A stretch of DNA of 64,000 bases from assembly GCA_023460175.1 (NCBI GenBank), contig JAEWRC010000194.1:7528-71527 (forward strand). Reading direction: 5' to 3'. How positions within the stretch are numbered: position 1 is the first letter of the stretch; each line of letters begins with the position of its first letter. Below the pieces are notes generated by a model. That model did not search any database and was not told where the DNA came from. It was given only the letters and a program-made list of their open reading frames with translations. This stretch comes from Actinomycetes bacterium. GTDB taxonomy: Bacteria > Actinomycetota > Actinomycetes > Mycobacteriales > Mycobacteriaceae. The translations under genes and the position numbers were made by a program. Shown one piece after another: positions 30,735-50,866 of this stretch.

Positions 30735-30896
30735 ATGGTCATGCGAGAGACACTCAGCGTCAACGATATTCGCACCGCGATTCGCGAACTGTCGATCCGC
30801 GCGCAACTCGCCCGCAAGGAGGGCCGGTTCGACGACGCCGACGAACTCGAACAGCGCGTCGACACCTACCGCGAGCAACTCGCGGCGCGACCCTGA
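30735..30896 (+). CDS. Small UVR-motif-like helical protein
   Basis: A 53-residue protein from ATG 30735 (51 from ATG 30741). It is a helical hairpin: IRTAIRELSIRAQLARKEGRF followed by a turn and DDADELEQRVDTYREQL (shown split). The 'A..EGrFddAdeLe..ld.yreqL' pattern resembles the UVR motif that UvrB and UvrC use to bind each other. As a free peptide its role is unknown. GAAAGG lies upstream. It is 3 nt from the end of the convergent flavin reductase gene. Confidence 0.55.
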   Translation: MVMRETLSVNDIRTAIRELSIRAQLARKEGRFDDADELEQRVDTYREQLAARP

Positions 30897-30899
30897 GAC

Positions 30900-31385
30900 C
30901 TACTGCCCCAGCTTGCGGAATGCGCTGCGGTGAAACACGATCGGCGCGACGTCGTCGTGCACCGTGATCGCGCTGACCCGCAGTAACACAATGATGTGAT
31001 CGCCGGCGGGCACCAGTTGTTCGATGGTGCTCTCCAGCCACACGCTGGTCCCGTGGATGAACACGGCACCACCGTCGGTGGACTTGGTCTCCAGACCGGC
31101 GAAGCGATCCCCGGTCTTGGCGGCCAAAGTCTTGGCGGCCTGATCGTGCGCCTCGCCCAGGACGCTGATGCCCAGCACGGGGCGGTCCGCCAGCTTGGGC
31201 CAGGTGGTCGACGAGTTCTGCACGCAGAACAACACCAGCGGTGGATCCAGCGAGACCGGCACGAAGGTGCTGGCCGCCAACCCGACGCGGGTGCCGTCGA
31301 CCTCGGCGGCGATGGCGATGACGCCGGTGGGAAAGTGTCCGAAGGCCTCGCGCAGTGCGGTGGGGCTCAAATCTGTGCTGCTCAT
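30900..31385 (-). CDS. Flavin reductase-like FMN-binding protein
   Basis: A 161-residue protein of the flavin-reductase/HpaC family. Seen: LREAFGHFPTGVIAIAAEV at the start, AASTFVPVSLDPPLVLFCVQ (20 residues), and the C-terminal FHRSAFRKLG. Reduces free FMN/FAD with NAD(P)H for a partner monooxygenase, none of which is adjacent. Corresponds to Rv0245. Divergent to the GAP gene; a GC-rich dyad lies between. Confidence 0.85.
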   Translation of the reverse strand: MSSTDLSPTALREAFGHFPTGVIAIAAEVDGTRVGLAASTFVPVSLDPPLVLFCVQNSSTTWPKLADRPVLGISVLGEAHDQAAKTLAAKTGDRFAGLETKSTDGGAVFIHGTSVWLESTIEQLVPAGDHIIVLLRVSAITVHDDVAPIVFHRSAFRKLGQ

Positions 31386-31408
31386 AGCGATCCCATCTTC
31401 ACATGTAC

Positions 31409-31427
31409 CGGTGGTCGGGGACCACCG
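31409..31427. promoter_or_regulatory. Dyad CGGTGGTC-N3-GACCACCG in the divergent region
   Basis: Perfect 8-bp arms with a 3-bp spacer, midway between the flavin reductase (starts 31385) and GAP (starts 31460) genes. Likely an operator for both; the regulator is unknown. Confidence 0.5.
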
Positions 31428-31459
31428 AGGGGGTCCGGAACAGGTAACGTGACGCCATC

Positions 31460-32143
31460 ATGTGGTTTCCGCTCCTGGCGATGGCCGTGGCCGTCAGCCT
31501 GGAGCCGTTCCGGATCGGGATGACCGTCCTGATGATCAACCGGCCACGGCCGGGCCTGCAGCTGCTGACCTTCCTGGCTGGGGGCTTCGCCATGGGCATC
31601 ACCGTGGGCCTGATCGTGCTGTTCGTGCTGCGGCCCGCGCTGGGCTCCGCGCATTTCACGCTGCCCCGCGTGCAACTGCTGGTCGGGGCCGTGGTGCTGG
31701 CCAACGCGGCGCTGGTGGCCGCGAGCGTGCTGGGCCGCCGCAGCGGGAAAGAAGCACCGGGACCGCCTGGGCGGCTGCGCCGCGCGGTGGACCCGGTCGC
31801 GGTCCGCGTCCGCGGGCTGGTGCAGGGCGGCTCGCTGTGGACGGCCGGCATCGCGGGCCTGGGCATCGCGCTGCCGTCCATCGACTACGTCGCGGCGCTG
31901 ACCCTCATCGTGGCCTCGGGGGCGGCGGCTGCCACGCAGGTCGGCGCGCTGATGCTGTTCAACTTGGTGGCGTTCACGCTCGTGGAGATCCCGCTGCTGT
32001 GCTACCTGATCGCCCCGCAGCGCACCCGCGCGACGTTGGCGACGCTCTACGACTGGGTGCGCTCGCGCGGTCGGCTCGGCGTCGCGGCGCTGCTGGCCGT
32101 CGCCGGGGTGCTGCTGCTCGGGGTCGGCTACGCGGGCCTGTAA
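31460..32143 (+). CDS. GAP-family (glycolipid-addressing) membrane protein
   Basis: A 227-residue polytopic protein with about six hydrophobic segments and the LysE-like GAP fold: LAMAVAVSLEPFRIGMTVLM at the start, LAGGFAMGITVGL, and GLGIALPSIDYVAALTLI in the middle. Family members Gap and Sap help move glycopeptidolipids and sulfolipid precursors across the membrane. It lies at the border of the TPP locus, convergent with the PE gene (5 nt apart), which suggests a role in TPP precursor export. A TAACGT hexamer lies 9 nt before the ATG. Confidence 0.75.
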   Translation: MWFPLLAMAVAVSLEPFRIGMTVLMINRPRPGLQLLTFLAGGFAMGITVGLIVLFVLRPALGSAHFTLPRVQLLVGAVVLANAALVAASVLGRRSGKEAPGPPGRLRRAVDPVAVRVRGLVQGGSLWTAGIAGLGIALPSIDYVAALTLIVASGAAAATQVGALMLFNLVAFTLVEIPLLCYLIAPQRTRATLATLYDWVRSRGRLGVAALLAVAGVLLLGVGYAGL

Positions 32144-32147
32144 GGGC

Positions 32148-33299
32148 TCAGGAACCGCCGCCCAGGGCGGGCTGATTGTTCAGCATGTACTGCAGCCCGG
32201 ACAGCAGCTGCGACACCGGGTCGGAGGCCCCGCCGAACGCGGCCTGAGTGGCCGGCGCGGTGACCTCCGCCGGGTCGTAGCCGTTGATCGGGTCCACCGT
32301 GATGGGAGCGGTCAGCGGGTCGTCGTGGCGGGAGTAGCCGGCGTCCACGTAGGGCTTGAGCACGCGGTCGAGTTCGATCAGCGTCTCCTGCGGCACGCCG
32401 AGGTACTTGAACGGCAGCACCAGCGGCAGATGTTCCTCGGGAATCAGGTACGTCGTGGTCTTCGCCCCGCGGGAGTTGACGGTGGTGCGGATGTTCTGCG
32501 GCGGCACCATGCTCGGATCGGTGAACGCGACCGCGGTGTGCCCGGTGGCCAGCCCGACGATGGCGTTGGCCACCGAGATCCAGTTGTCCGGCCGGTCCGG
32601 CCAGTCGGCGATGCTGTCGTAGGCGGAGACGAATTTGTAAGTGTCGTACTGGCTTTCCACCGGCGGCGGGATGCGGTAGTCCAGTGACGGGACGACGCTG
32701 CCGACCGGGAACATCTGGGTCAGGAAGCTCTCGCCGAACGCGTGCTTGCCGACGGGGTTGCCGTAGGTGGCGAAGCTCAGCTGATCCGGCGGCGGGGCGG
32801 CCGGGTCGTAGGCCAGCCGTGCCTGCACTTCGTCGAGCACCGACGCACCCTCCGACAGGCCGATCGCCGTGCCGGGGCCGCCGCGCTTGATGGCGTCGAT
32901 CAGGTTGGGCGCGCCGACGTCGATGGACTCGCCGTAGCTGGGGCCGTCGAGGCCGAGGCCCGGCATGATGCGCTCCCCGAAGGCGCCGATGCCCGGGAAC
33001 AGCCGCTCGAGGGTGTGGCCCTGGACCTGCCCGGCCGGGTAGTCGACGATCTCGCGGTCCAACCCGGGGAACCAGTCCGCGCCCGTGCGCATGATGTATT
33101 CGTCGTACGGGATGCCCAGCACATGCGCGCCGCCCAGCGCGTAGCCGCGCCCCGGGGTACCCAGCTGCGCGGTGGGCTCGGCCGCGGCGTCGGCGCCGGT
33201 CTCGGTGCCGGCATCATCGGCGGCCGCGACGCCGAGGCCCAAATAGCCTGCGGCGCCGAGGGTTGTCAGCGCGGTGCCGAACGCGAGTAGTCGTCTCAT
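32148..33299 (-). CDS. PE: PE-PPE-domain serine hydrolase/acyltransferase of the TPP locus
   Basis: A 383-residue exported protein: signal peptide at 1-27 (MRRLLAFGTALTTLG...VAAADD), then a PE-PPE alpha/beta-hydrolase domain. Nucleophile is Ser149 in GLSEGA. Corresponds to M. smegmatis MSMEG_0412, which is needed outside the cytoplasm to turn the diacyltrehalose precursor into trehalose polyphleates. Last gene of the papA3-mmpL10-fadD23-PE operon, 70 bp after fadD23. Despite the name it is not an N-terminal PE protein. Confidence 0.8.
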   Translation of the reverse strand: MRRLLAFGTALTTLGAAGYLGLGVAAADDAGTETGADAAAEPTAQLGTPGRGYALGGAHVLGIPYDEYIMRTGADWFPGLDREIVDYPAGQVQGHTLERLFPGIGAFGERIMPGLGLDGPSYGESIDVGAPNLIDAIKRGGPGTAIGLSEGASVLDEVQARLAYDPAAPPPDQLSFATYGNPVGKHAFGESFLTQMFPVGSVVPSLDYRIPPPVESQYDTYKFVSAYDSIADWPDRPDNWISVANAIVGLATGHTAVAFTDPSMVPPQNIRTTVNSRGAKTTTYLIPEEHLPLVLPFKYLGVPQETLIELDRVLKPYVDAGYSRHDDPLTAPITVDPINGYDPAEVTAPATQAAFGGASDPVSQLLSGLQYMLNNQPALGGGS

Positions 33300-33369
33300 T
33301 CCCGCTCACGCCCCACAATCACACTCGGCAACACACACTCGGCGATACTGCAGCGAACCTTACTCCGCA

Positions 33370-35118
33370 TCACCCATCCCATCGGTCGAACTCCCGCCGC
33401 CGATACAGCTCGACGCAGGCCGCACGACGGATCTTGCCGCTGGTGGTGGTCGGAATCGCGCCCGCGGGCACCGGCACCAGATCCGCGACGCTCAGGCCGT
33501 GCGCGTTGGCGATCGCGGCGGTGACCTCGCTCCTGATCGCGGCGAGGTCGTCGGGTTTTTTGAGTTCGACGACGGCCACCAGTTCCTCGGTCCCCCGCAC
33601 CGGCACCGAGATCGCCGCGACCCGCCCGGCCACGAGGCTCTGCACCGTGGTCTCGATGTCCTCGGGGTAGTAGTTGCGGCCGCGGATGATCAGCACGTCC
33701 TTGATGCGCCCGACGATGAACAGCCCGCCCTCGTGGACGAAGCCCAAGTCGCCGGTGCGCAGCCAGCGGTCGGCGGCGGTACCCGGCGACGGGTCCAGCA
33801 GGGTCGCGCCGAAGCCGCCCTGCTCGGCGGGGGGCTTGCGCCAGTAGCCGTCGGCGACGTTCTCGCCGTGCACCCAGATCTCGCCCACCTGATCCGGCGG
33901 GCATTCCCGTCCGGTGTCGCCGTCGACGATGCGCAGCGACGGCGATTCCGGCACGTCGTAGCGGACCAGCTTGGTCACCGTCCCGGCCGCCGCGCCGCGC
34001 CCCGGCGGGCAGGGACGCACCCGTCCGGCCCCCAGTTCGGCGGAGTCGAAGTGCGCCGCCGGCGCGTTCTCGTCCCAGGTGCTCGCCGCGACGAAGACCG
34101 TGGCCTCGGCCAGTCCGTACGCGGGCCGCATCATGTGATCGGCGAAGTTGAAGTGTGCGAACCGGTCGACGAAGCGGTGCAGCGTCGCCGGCTCGACGCG
34201 TTCGGCGCCGCTGATGATGCCCAGCACGCCGCCGAGGTCGAGGCCGGCCAGGTCGTCGTCGCTGGTCTTGCGGGCTGCCAGGTCGAATGCGAAGTTCGGC
34301 GCCGACGACCAGGCGCGCGGGTTTTCCGCCAACGCGCGCACCCAGCGCGCGGGCCGTTCCAGGAACGCGACGGGGCTCATCAGCTCGGCCCGGTGCCCGC
34401 AGAGGATCGGCGCGCAGACCCCCAGCACCAGGCCCATGTCGTGATAGAAGGGCAGCCACGACACCAGCGTCGCCTCCGCCGGCAGCGGGGTGCCGGCGAA
34501 GAAGCTGCGCATCAGCTGATCGAAGTTCACCGTGAGGTTGCGGTGCGAGACCATGACCCCGGTCGGGACGCGGGTGGACCCGGAGCTGTACTGCAGGTAC
34601 GCCAGGCTCGGCAGCTCGGCCGGTTCGACGGCGCCCTCCTCGACCGCGTCGAGGTCCAGGGCGTCGATCTCGACGATCGTCGGCGGCTGCGCCGAGCCGG
34701 CGCAGTCGATGAAATCGCGGACGTCGGCGACGACCGCCGCGGTGGTCAGGACGACGGCCGGTTCGGTGTCGGCCAGGACCGCGGCCACCCGGTCGTGGCC
34801 CGAGCCGCGGTGCGGCAGCGGCAGCGGCACCGCGACCAGTCCGGCCTGCATCGACCCGAGGAACGCCAGGATGTACTCCAGGCCCTGGGGCGCCAGGATC
34901 AGCGCGCGGTCCCCGACGGCGCCGTGCCGGCGCAGTTCGGCCGCCACGGCGCGGGTCCGGCGGGCCAGCTGCGACCAGGTGAGGCTGTGCCGGACACCGG
35001 CCGGGTCGCGCTCGTAATCGGTGAAGGTGAACCCGATGTCGTCGGGGCGCAGGGTGGCCCGACCGTGCAGGATCGACAGGATCGAGGGGGTGCCCGTCGT
35101 GGTCGTGAGCTGAGTCAG
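33370..35118 (-). CDS. fadD23: Long-chain fatty-acyl-AMP ligase FadD23 of the TPP locus
   Basis: A 582-residue fatty-acyl-AMP ligase. AMP-binding P-loop YLQYSSGSTRVPTG, then YGLAEATVFVA and the C-terminal GRIKDVLIIRGRNYYPEDIE (20 residues). Activates fatty acids as acyl-AMP for the PKS. No ATG/GTG/TTG gives a full N-terminus; the nearest is GTG at 34947, which would drop 57 residues that match the family (GFTFTDYERD, HSLTWSQLARR). CTG at 35116-35118 has GGAGG 5 nt upstream and restores usual length, so I propose it as the start. Confidence 0.8.
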   Translation of the reverse strand: MTQLTTTTGTPSILSILHGRATLRPDDIGFTFTDYERDPAGVRHSLTWSQLARRTRAVAAELRRHGAVGDRALILAPQGLEYILAFLGSMQAGLVAVPLPLPHRGSGHDRVAAVLADTEPAVVLTTAAVVADVRDFIDCAGSAQPPTIVEIDALDLDAVEEGAVEPAELPSLAYLQYSSGSTRVPTGVMVSHRNLTVNFDQLMRSFFAGTPLPAEATLVSWLPFYHDMGLVLGVCAPILCGHRAELMSPVAFLERPARWVRALAENPRAWSSAPNFAFDLAARKTSDDDLAGLDLGGVLGIISGAERVEPATLHRFVDRFAHFNFADHMMRPAYGLAEATVFVAASTWDENAPAAHFDSAELGAGRVRPCPPGRGAAAGTVTKLVRYDVPESPSLRIVDGDTGRECPPDQVGEIWVHGENVADGYWRKPPAEQGGFGATLLDPSPGTAADRWLRTGDLGFVHEGGLFIVGRIKDVLIIRGRNYYPEDIETTVQSLVAGRVAAISVPVRGTEELVAVVELKKPDDLAAIRSEVTAAIANAHGLSVADLVPVPAGAIPTTTSGKIRRAACVELYRRREFDRWDG

Positions 35119-35161
35119 CGTGTCCTCCGAGGTCCCGGTGTCATCCGCGCTCCTGACCGAC

Positions 35162-38100
35162 TCATGCGTTCTGGGCCGGTTCCGGCGATTTCGCCGGCGC
35201 CGGCCTGATCTTGGCGGGCCACCAGTTGGCCCGGCCCACCAGCGTCGCGATGGCGGGGACGGTGATGGTGCGTACCACGAAGGTATCCAACAGGATTCCG
35301 ACGCCGATCACGAAGCCACCCTGCACCACGATGCCGATGCTGGAGAACAGCAGACCGGCCATCGAGGCCGCGAAGATCAGGCCCGCCGCGGTGATCACCC
35401 CGCCGGTGGAGCCCAGCGTGCGGATGACGCCGTAGCGCACGCTGTGCGGGGATTCGTCGCGCATGCGGGACACGAACAGCATGTTGTAGTCCGCGCCCAC
35501 CGCGACCAGCACCACGAACGCCAATGGCGCTACGCTCCAATGCAATTGCTGACCCAGTATGACCTGGAACATCAGCACGCCGATGCCGATCGCAGCAAAG
35601 AACGACAGCACCACCGAACCGACCAGGTACCACGGCGCGATCAGCGACCGCAGCAGCAACATCAGCACCAACAACACAACGATCAGCGTGACGATGATGA
35701 TGAACCGGATGTCGCGTTCGTAGTAGTCCCGGGTGTCGCGCAGCGCGGCGGGGAAGCCGCCCATCGAGATCGACGCGTCGGCCAGCGTGGTGTTGGGCTG
35801 AGCGCCGCGGGCGATGTCGTTGATGGTGTTGACCTGGTCCATGGCCGCCGGGCTGAACGGGTTGAGGTCGGTCTGCACCAGGTAGCGCACCGAGTGCCCG
35901 TCCGGGGAGATGAACGCCTGGGACGCCAGCTGGAATTCCTTGGCCTGCAACACCTCGGCGGGGATGTTGAAGCCCGCCATCGAGGAGGCCGCCGCGTCCT
36001 GGCGCATGGTCAACAGGAACGTCGAGGCCTGGCTGAGCCCGCCGGCCATCACCTTGATCTGCTCGACGAGTTCGTCGACTCCCCCGGCCACCTGCCGGCT
36101 GCCCTTCGCCAGCTCGTCGGCGCCCTGCCGGATCTCGCTCAGGCCCGACTGCGCACCACCGGGGCTGTCCAGGCCGAGCGCGGAGGTGGCCTTGACGAGG
36201 TCGTTGAGCGCGCGGTTGAGCTTGGTCACCGTCGCGTTGAGACTCTCGCGGTCCTCGAAGCCCTCGAGGTCGCCGGCCAGCTTGTTGATCCGGTCCAGCC
36301 GGCCGTCGTCCTGCGCCTCGGCGAGGCGCTGAAACTGGAGGCGGGTGTCGCGGCAGGACGGGTTCGCGTCGCACACCGCGTTGCCTTGCAGCGCCTGCAG
36401 GACCGGGCCGATCCAGCCGAACATGTTCTTGACGTTGGCGAAGTTCACGCCCATCGAGTTGCCGAGCTCGTTGACGGCCTTTACCAGCTCGGCGGCGGTC
36501 TCGACGTCGCGCACCAGCTTGTCGCCGCCGTATTCGGTGCGCACCGACGAGAACTCGTCGAGCAACGTCTGCAGACTGGGCGCGATGGCGTTGACCTGCG
36601 CGCGCACGTCGCCGAGGGTGTCGGCCAGCGTGTTGGCCCCGGTCGCCAGCTCGGTGAGGTCGTCGCCGCGCTCGCCGATCATGGCGGTCCCCTCGGCCAG
36701 CCGGGCGCCGACGATGCCGGCCTGGAAGGTGGCCCGGAACTCCGGCGGCACCTCGCCCAGCGGCCGGGTGACGCCGCTGACCAAGGCGATGTCGGGCAGC
36801 TGCGCGATCCGCGAGGCCATCTGTTCGAGATCGGCCAGCGCCTGCGGGGTGCGCAGGTCGCGCTCGGACTGCACGAGCAGGTACTGCGGGATGGACTGAC
36901 TGATCGGGAAGTGCCGTTCCAGCGCGGCGTACCCGATCGAGCTGGGCGCCGACGCCGAGACGGCCTTGCGGTCGTCGTAATTGAACTCCGCCCCGACGGC
37001 CAGGCCGGCCAGCAGGACCAACACCAGGATGCTGCCGACCAGGTGAGCCACCGGCCGACGGACGATGCGGATGCCGGAGCGCCGCCAGAACCGGGCGGTC
37101 AGTTCGCGCCGCGGGCTCACCCAGCCGCGCGGCCCGGCCAGCACCAGGATGGCCGGCAACAGCGTCATTCCCGCCAGGTAGGCGACGCCGATGCCGATGG
37201 CCGCCGACACCCCGATGGTGCGGAACACCCCCATCTGGGCGAAGTTCATCACCAGGAACGTGATGCCCACCGTGGCCGCCGAAGCGGTGATGACCTTGCC
37301 GATCGAGATCACCGCCGACCGGACCGCCTGATCGTAGTCCGCGCCGCGGCGCAGGTAATCGTGATAGCGGCTGATCATGAACACCGCGTAGTCGGTCCCC
37401 GCGCCGGCCAGGATCGCGCTGAGGAACACGATGGACTGGTTCGAGACACCCGCGCCGGTCAGATACGAGTAACCGGCCACCAACCCCTGGGCGATCATCA
37501 CCGACGCCCCGATGGTCACCAACGGCAGCATCATCGTCCGCGGGTTGCGGTACACCAGCAGCAGCACGCCGAGGACCAGCACCGCGATGGCGATCTCGAT
37601 GGGCAACCGGTCTTGCTCGCCGGCGACCGTGAGGTCGGCAACGGTGGCCGCGGGGCCGGTGACGTACACCTGAAGCGGGCCCTCGTGGTTGTCGCCGAGG
37701 GCGGCCTGATTGCCGACGGTGTCGGTGACGATCTCGTTGGCCCGGTTGAACGCCTCGAAGGCCCGCGGGGTGCCCAGTTCGCCCTCAAGGCTCACCGGCA
37801 GCACCCAGGTGGTCTTGTCCTCGCTGGTCAGGAACTGTCGCAGCTGCGGTGTGCCGAGGAAATCCTGCACGGATACGACATCTGAATCGTTGGCGCGCAG
37901 CGCGTCGACCACCGTGCGGTAGGTGGTCTCGTCGTCGGGCCGCAAGCCGTCCTCGTTGATGAACGCGACCACCAGCAGGTTGTCCGACCCGGACTCCTGG
38001 AACGCCTCGGCCATGTTCCGGGCCGTGACGCTGGATGGCGCGTCGGCGGGCAGGATGACCAGCGGGTTGCGCTCGGCCATGGTGGCCAGCGACGGAAACG

Positions 38101-38185
38101 ACAGCGGCAGGGCGATCGCCATCGCGACCCAGACGCCGATGACCACCCAGGGCCATCGCGCCACGAAATCAGCTAGCCGTCGCAT
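35162..38185 (-). CDS. mmpL10: MmpL10 RND-type lipid transporter
   Basis: A 1007-residue MmpL protein with 12 hydrophobic segments and two large periplasmic loops (about 40-190 and 420-740). The proton-relay Asp-Tyr pairs are present in both halves: GAGTDYAVFM and AVGADYNMLF. Exports the diacyltrehalose precursor of TPP across the inner membrane. The second loop contains a long helical, coiled-coil-like region (about 520-690). Second gene of the operon, 27 bp after papA3. Confidence 0.9.
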   Translation of the reverse strand: MRRLADFVARWPWVVIGVWVAMAIALPLSFPSLATMAERNPLVILPADAPSSVTARNMAEAFQESGSDNLLVVAFINEDGLRPDDETTYRTVVDALRANDSDVVSVQDFLGTPQLRQFLTSEDKTTWVLPVSLEGELGTPRAFEAFNRANEIVTDTVGNQAALGDNHEGPLQVYVTGPAATVADLTVAGEQDRLPIEIAIAVLVLGVLLLVYRNPRTMMLPLVTIGASVMIAQGLVAGYSYLTGAGVSNQSIVFLSAILAGAGTDYAVFMISRYHDYLRRGADYDQAVRSAVISIGKVITASAATVGITFLVMNFAQMGVFRTIGVSAAIGIGVAYLAGMTLLPAILVLAGPRGWVSPRRELTARFWRRSGIRIVRRPVAHLVGSILVLVLLAGLAVGAEFNYDDRKAVSASAPSSIGYAALERHFPISQSIPQYLLVQSERDLRTPQALADLEQMASRIAQLPDIALVSGVTRPLGEVPPEFRATFQAGIVGARLAEGTAMIGERGDDLTELATGANTLADTLGDVRAQVNAIAPSLQTLLDEFSSVRTEYGGDKLVRDVETAAELVKAVNELGNSMGVNFANVKNMFGWIGPVLQALQGNAVCDANPSCRDTRLQFQRLAEAQDDGRLDRINKLAGDLEGFEDRESLNATVTKLNRALNDLVKATSALGLDSPGGAQSGLSEIRQGADELAKGSRQVAGGVDELVEQIKVMAGGLSQASTFLLTMRQDAAASSMAGFNIPAEVLQAKEFQLASQAFISPDGHSVRYLVQTDLNPFSPAAMDQVNTINDIARGAQPNTTLADASISMGGFPAALRDTRDYYERDIRFIIIVTLIVVLLVLMLLLRSLIAPWYLVGSVVLSFFAAIGIGVLMFQVILGQQLHWSVAPLAFVVLVAVGADYNMLFVSRMRDESPHSVRYGVIRTLGSTGGVITAAGLIFAASMAGLLFSSIGIVVQGGFVIGVGILLDTFVVRTITVPAIATLVGRANWWPAKIRPAPAKSPEPAQNA

Positions 38186-38212
38186 CTCGCACTCATCCCT
38201 GCCCGCGTCACG

Positions 38213-39634
38213 CTATGCGACGCGCCCCCAGTTCCCGCTGTCGGCGACCAACGCGGCCACCGACCGCATGGCATCCAGGTAGCGGGCCACCGATTTCCGC
38301 GCGACCGGATTGTCGGGGTGCATGATGGCCATTGCCGTGCCCTCGCCGTAGCGGAATATGTAAATGGTCAGCTGATACGAGAAACGACCGTCCGGATAGA
38401 TGCCGATGTTGTTCGCCAGGCCCATATCGGCGGCGGCCAGAACGGCATTGAGCGGCGCGGCCCCGCCGTGGAAGAAATTCGACACCGGGAAATTCGGTTG
38501 CGGCCACTTCAGCCACGGCGCCAACTCCAGCACCCGGTAATAGGGCACCTTCGCCATGTTCAGATTCGAATCGAAGGACTCCTGCGCGGACCAGGCGGCC
38601 TCGCCGAACGACGCTGCACCGATCGGGACGGTGACGGGGATGAGCCCGGTGAACCAGCCCTGCGTCATGAAGTTGTCGGTGGCGTTGCGGGAATCCCGCG
38701 GGGTCAGGCCGTAGTAGGTCAGGGCACCGGTCAGTTCGTGCTCCACCTGGGCCAGGCAGGCGAACAGACCGCCGACGAAGCGCGCCCCGGCCGACCCGCA
38801 CGCGGCGTCGAACCGCTCGGTTTGCGCGGGGTCCAGCAGAAACTCGGTGGTCATATCGCTGCGGGTGGCCTCCTGCGGATTCCCCAGCGGCAGCGGGAAT
38901 TCCGGGAAACCGCCATTGTTGTTCTCGGCGAATTCGATCCAGGCCCGGACCTCGGGGGTATCCACCGTCAGTTCCGCATTGCGTTCGCGTTCGGTAATGC
39001 AGAACTCGTCGAAGCTGCCCGCCTCCGGCAGTGTCAGCGCAGTGCCCGTCCCACTCAGCGCCGAATACATGCCGTTTGCTTCCAGCATTGTCGTGCCGAT
39101 CAGCGTCGCATCCCCGTGCACGTGATCCATTGCGGCGAAAAACGTGAAATTGTCCTCGTTTTGAATGATCCCGAAGGTGAAGCAGCCCCACTCCAGCGGG
39201 CTCGGTATCGCCACCACGTGCGCCAGGATCTCGTCGATGCTCAGGCTGCCGTGATCGACCGGGACGAACTCGATGTCGTCCGGGTCCTGCAGGGCGCGCC
39301 GGGTGAACCCGCCGTCGTCCGCGCGCTCGAACCAGCTGCGGAAGGTGTCGTGCCTGCGCAGATAGGAGTTCACGGCGTGGTCCATGGCCGCGATGTCGCA
39401 GTGCCCGGCCACCTCGCAGCTGGCGATGATCTGCCGGGAGAAGTTCAGGCCCGCGTCGGTCCGCTCGCAGTAGTTCCGCAGATGCTGCCCCTGCATGTAG
39501 CTGACCGGTACCGCACTGATCGGCGCCTGTCGTGCCTTATCGGCCGACTCGGCCGTGGGGTGCCACGAGGTGACCGAACCCGGTTTCAGTGCCCACTCAT
39601 CAAGCGGCCCAACCGTTATCTTGCCAATGCGCAA
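38213..39634 (-). CDS. papA3: PapA3 acyltransferase of the TPP locus
   Basis: A 473-residue condensation-domain acyltransferase. The catalytic HxxxD is His171-Val-His-Gly-Asp175, and a DFGWG-like structural region is replaced by PDGRFSYQL near 430. Transfers acyl groups from the PKS to trehalose. The TTG start at 39634 has GGAGGA 9 nt upstream and encodes MRIGKITVGPLD, the usual PapA opening. First gene of the operon, divergent to the PKS. Corresponds to MSMEG_0409. Confidence 0.88.
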   Translation of the reverse strand: MRIGKITVGPLDEWALKPGSVTSWHPTAESADKARQAPISAVPVSYMQGQHLRNYCERTDAGLNFSRQIIASCEVAGHCDIAAMDHAVNSYLRRHDTFRSWFERADDGGFTRRALQDPDDIEFVPVDHGSLSIDEILAHVVAIPSPLEWGCFTFGIIQNEDNFTFFAAMDHVHGDATLIGTTMLEANGMYSALSGTGTALTLPEAGSFDEFCITERERNAELTVDTPEVRAWIEFAENNNGGFPEFPLPLGNPQEATRSDMTTEFLLDPAQTERFDAACGSAGARFVGGLFACLAQVEHELTGALTYYGLTPRDSRNATDNFMTQGWFTGLIPVTVPIGAASFGEAAWSAQESFDSNLNMAKVPYYRVLELAPWLKWPQPNFPVSNFFHGGAAPLNAVLAAADMGLANNIGIYPDGRFSYQLTIYIFRYGEGTAMAIMHPDNPVARKSVARYLDAMRSVAALVADSGNWGRVA

Positions 39635-39876
39635 CGCTTGATTCCTCCAGAATCCCTGCTCAACCGACCCTCGATCTGGTGTCAGCTATCACCGGATCCT
39701 CGTAGTTCTCCTTGCGAACGCGGTCCCGCGTCGCGCGCCCCGTCCCGGGTCAACGTAACCGCATATGCCGCAGGAGAACAATGCCATAGTGTGCGTCGAG
39801 GAAGTTAGTTTTCGCGCGCGACAAATCACCTGCGGGGGCAAGGTTTGACGGCCGGCGCGGGGAGGGACGAAAAATC

Positions 39877-50862
<10,986 letters not shown>

Positions 50863-50866
50863 CGGA

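Noticed and set aside
35120..37885. A 921-codon plus-strand frame opposite mmpL10
   Set aside because: Antisense shadow; charged, His/Arg-rich, no recognisable domain.
39635..39876. Operators in the papA3-pks divergent region
   Set aside because: Only short GC palindromes (GCATATGC, TCGCGCGCGA) were found, which are not distinctive enough to call.
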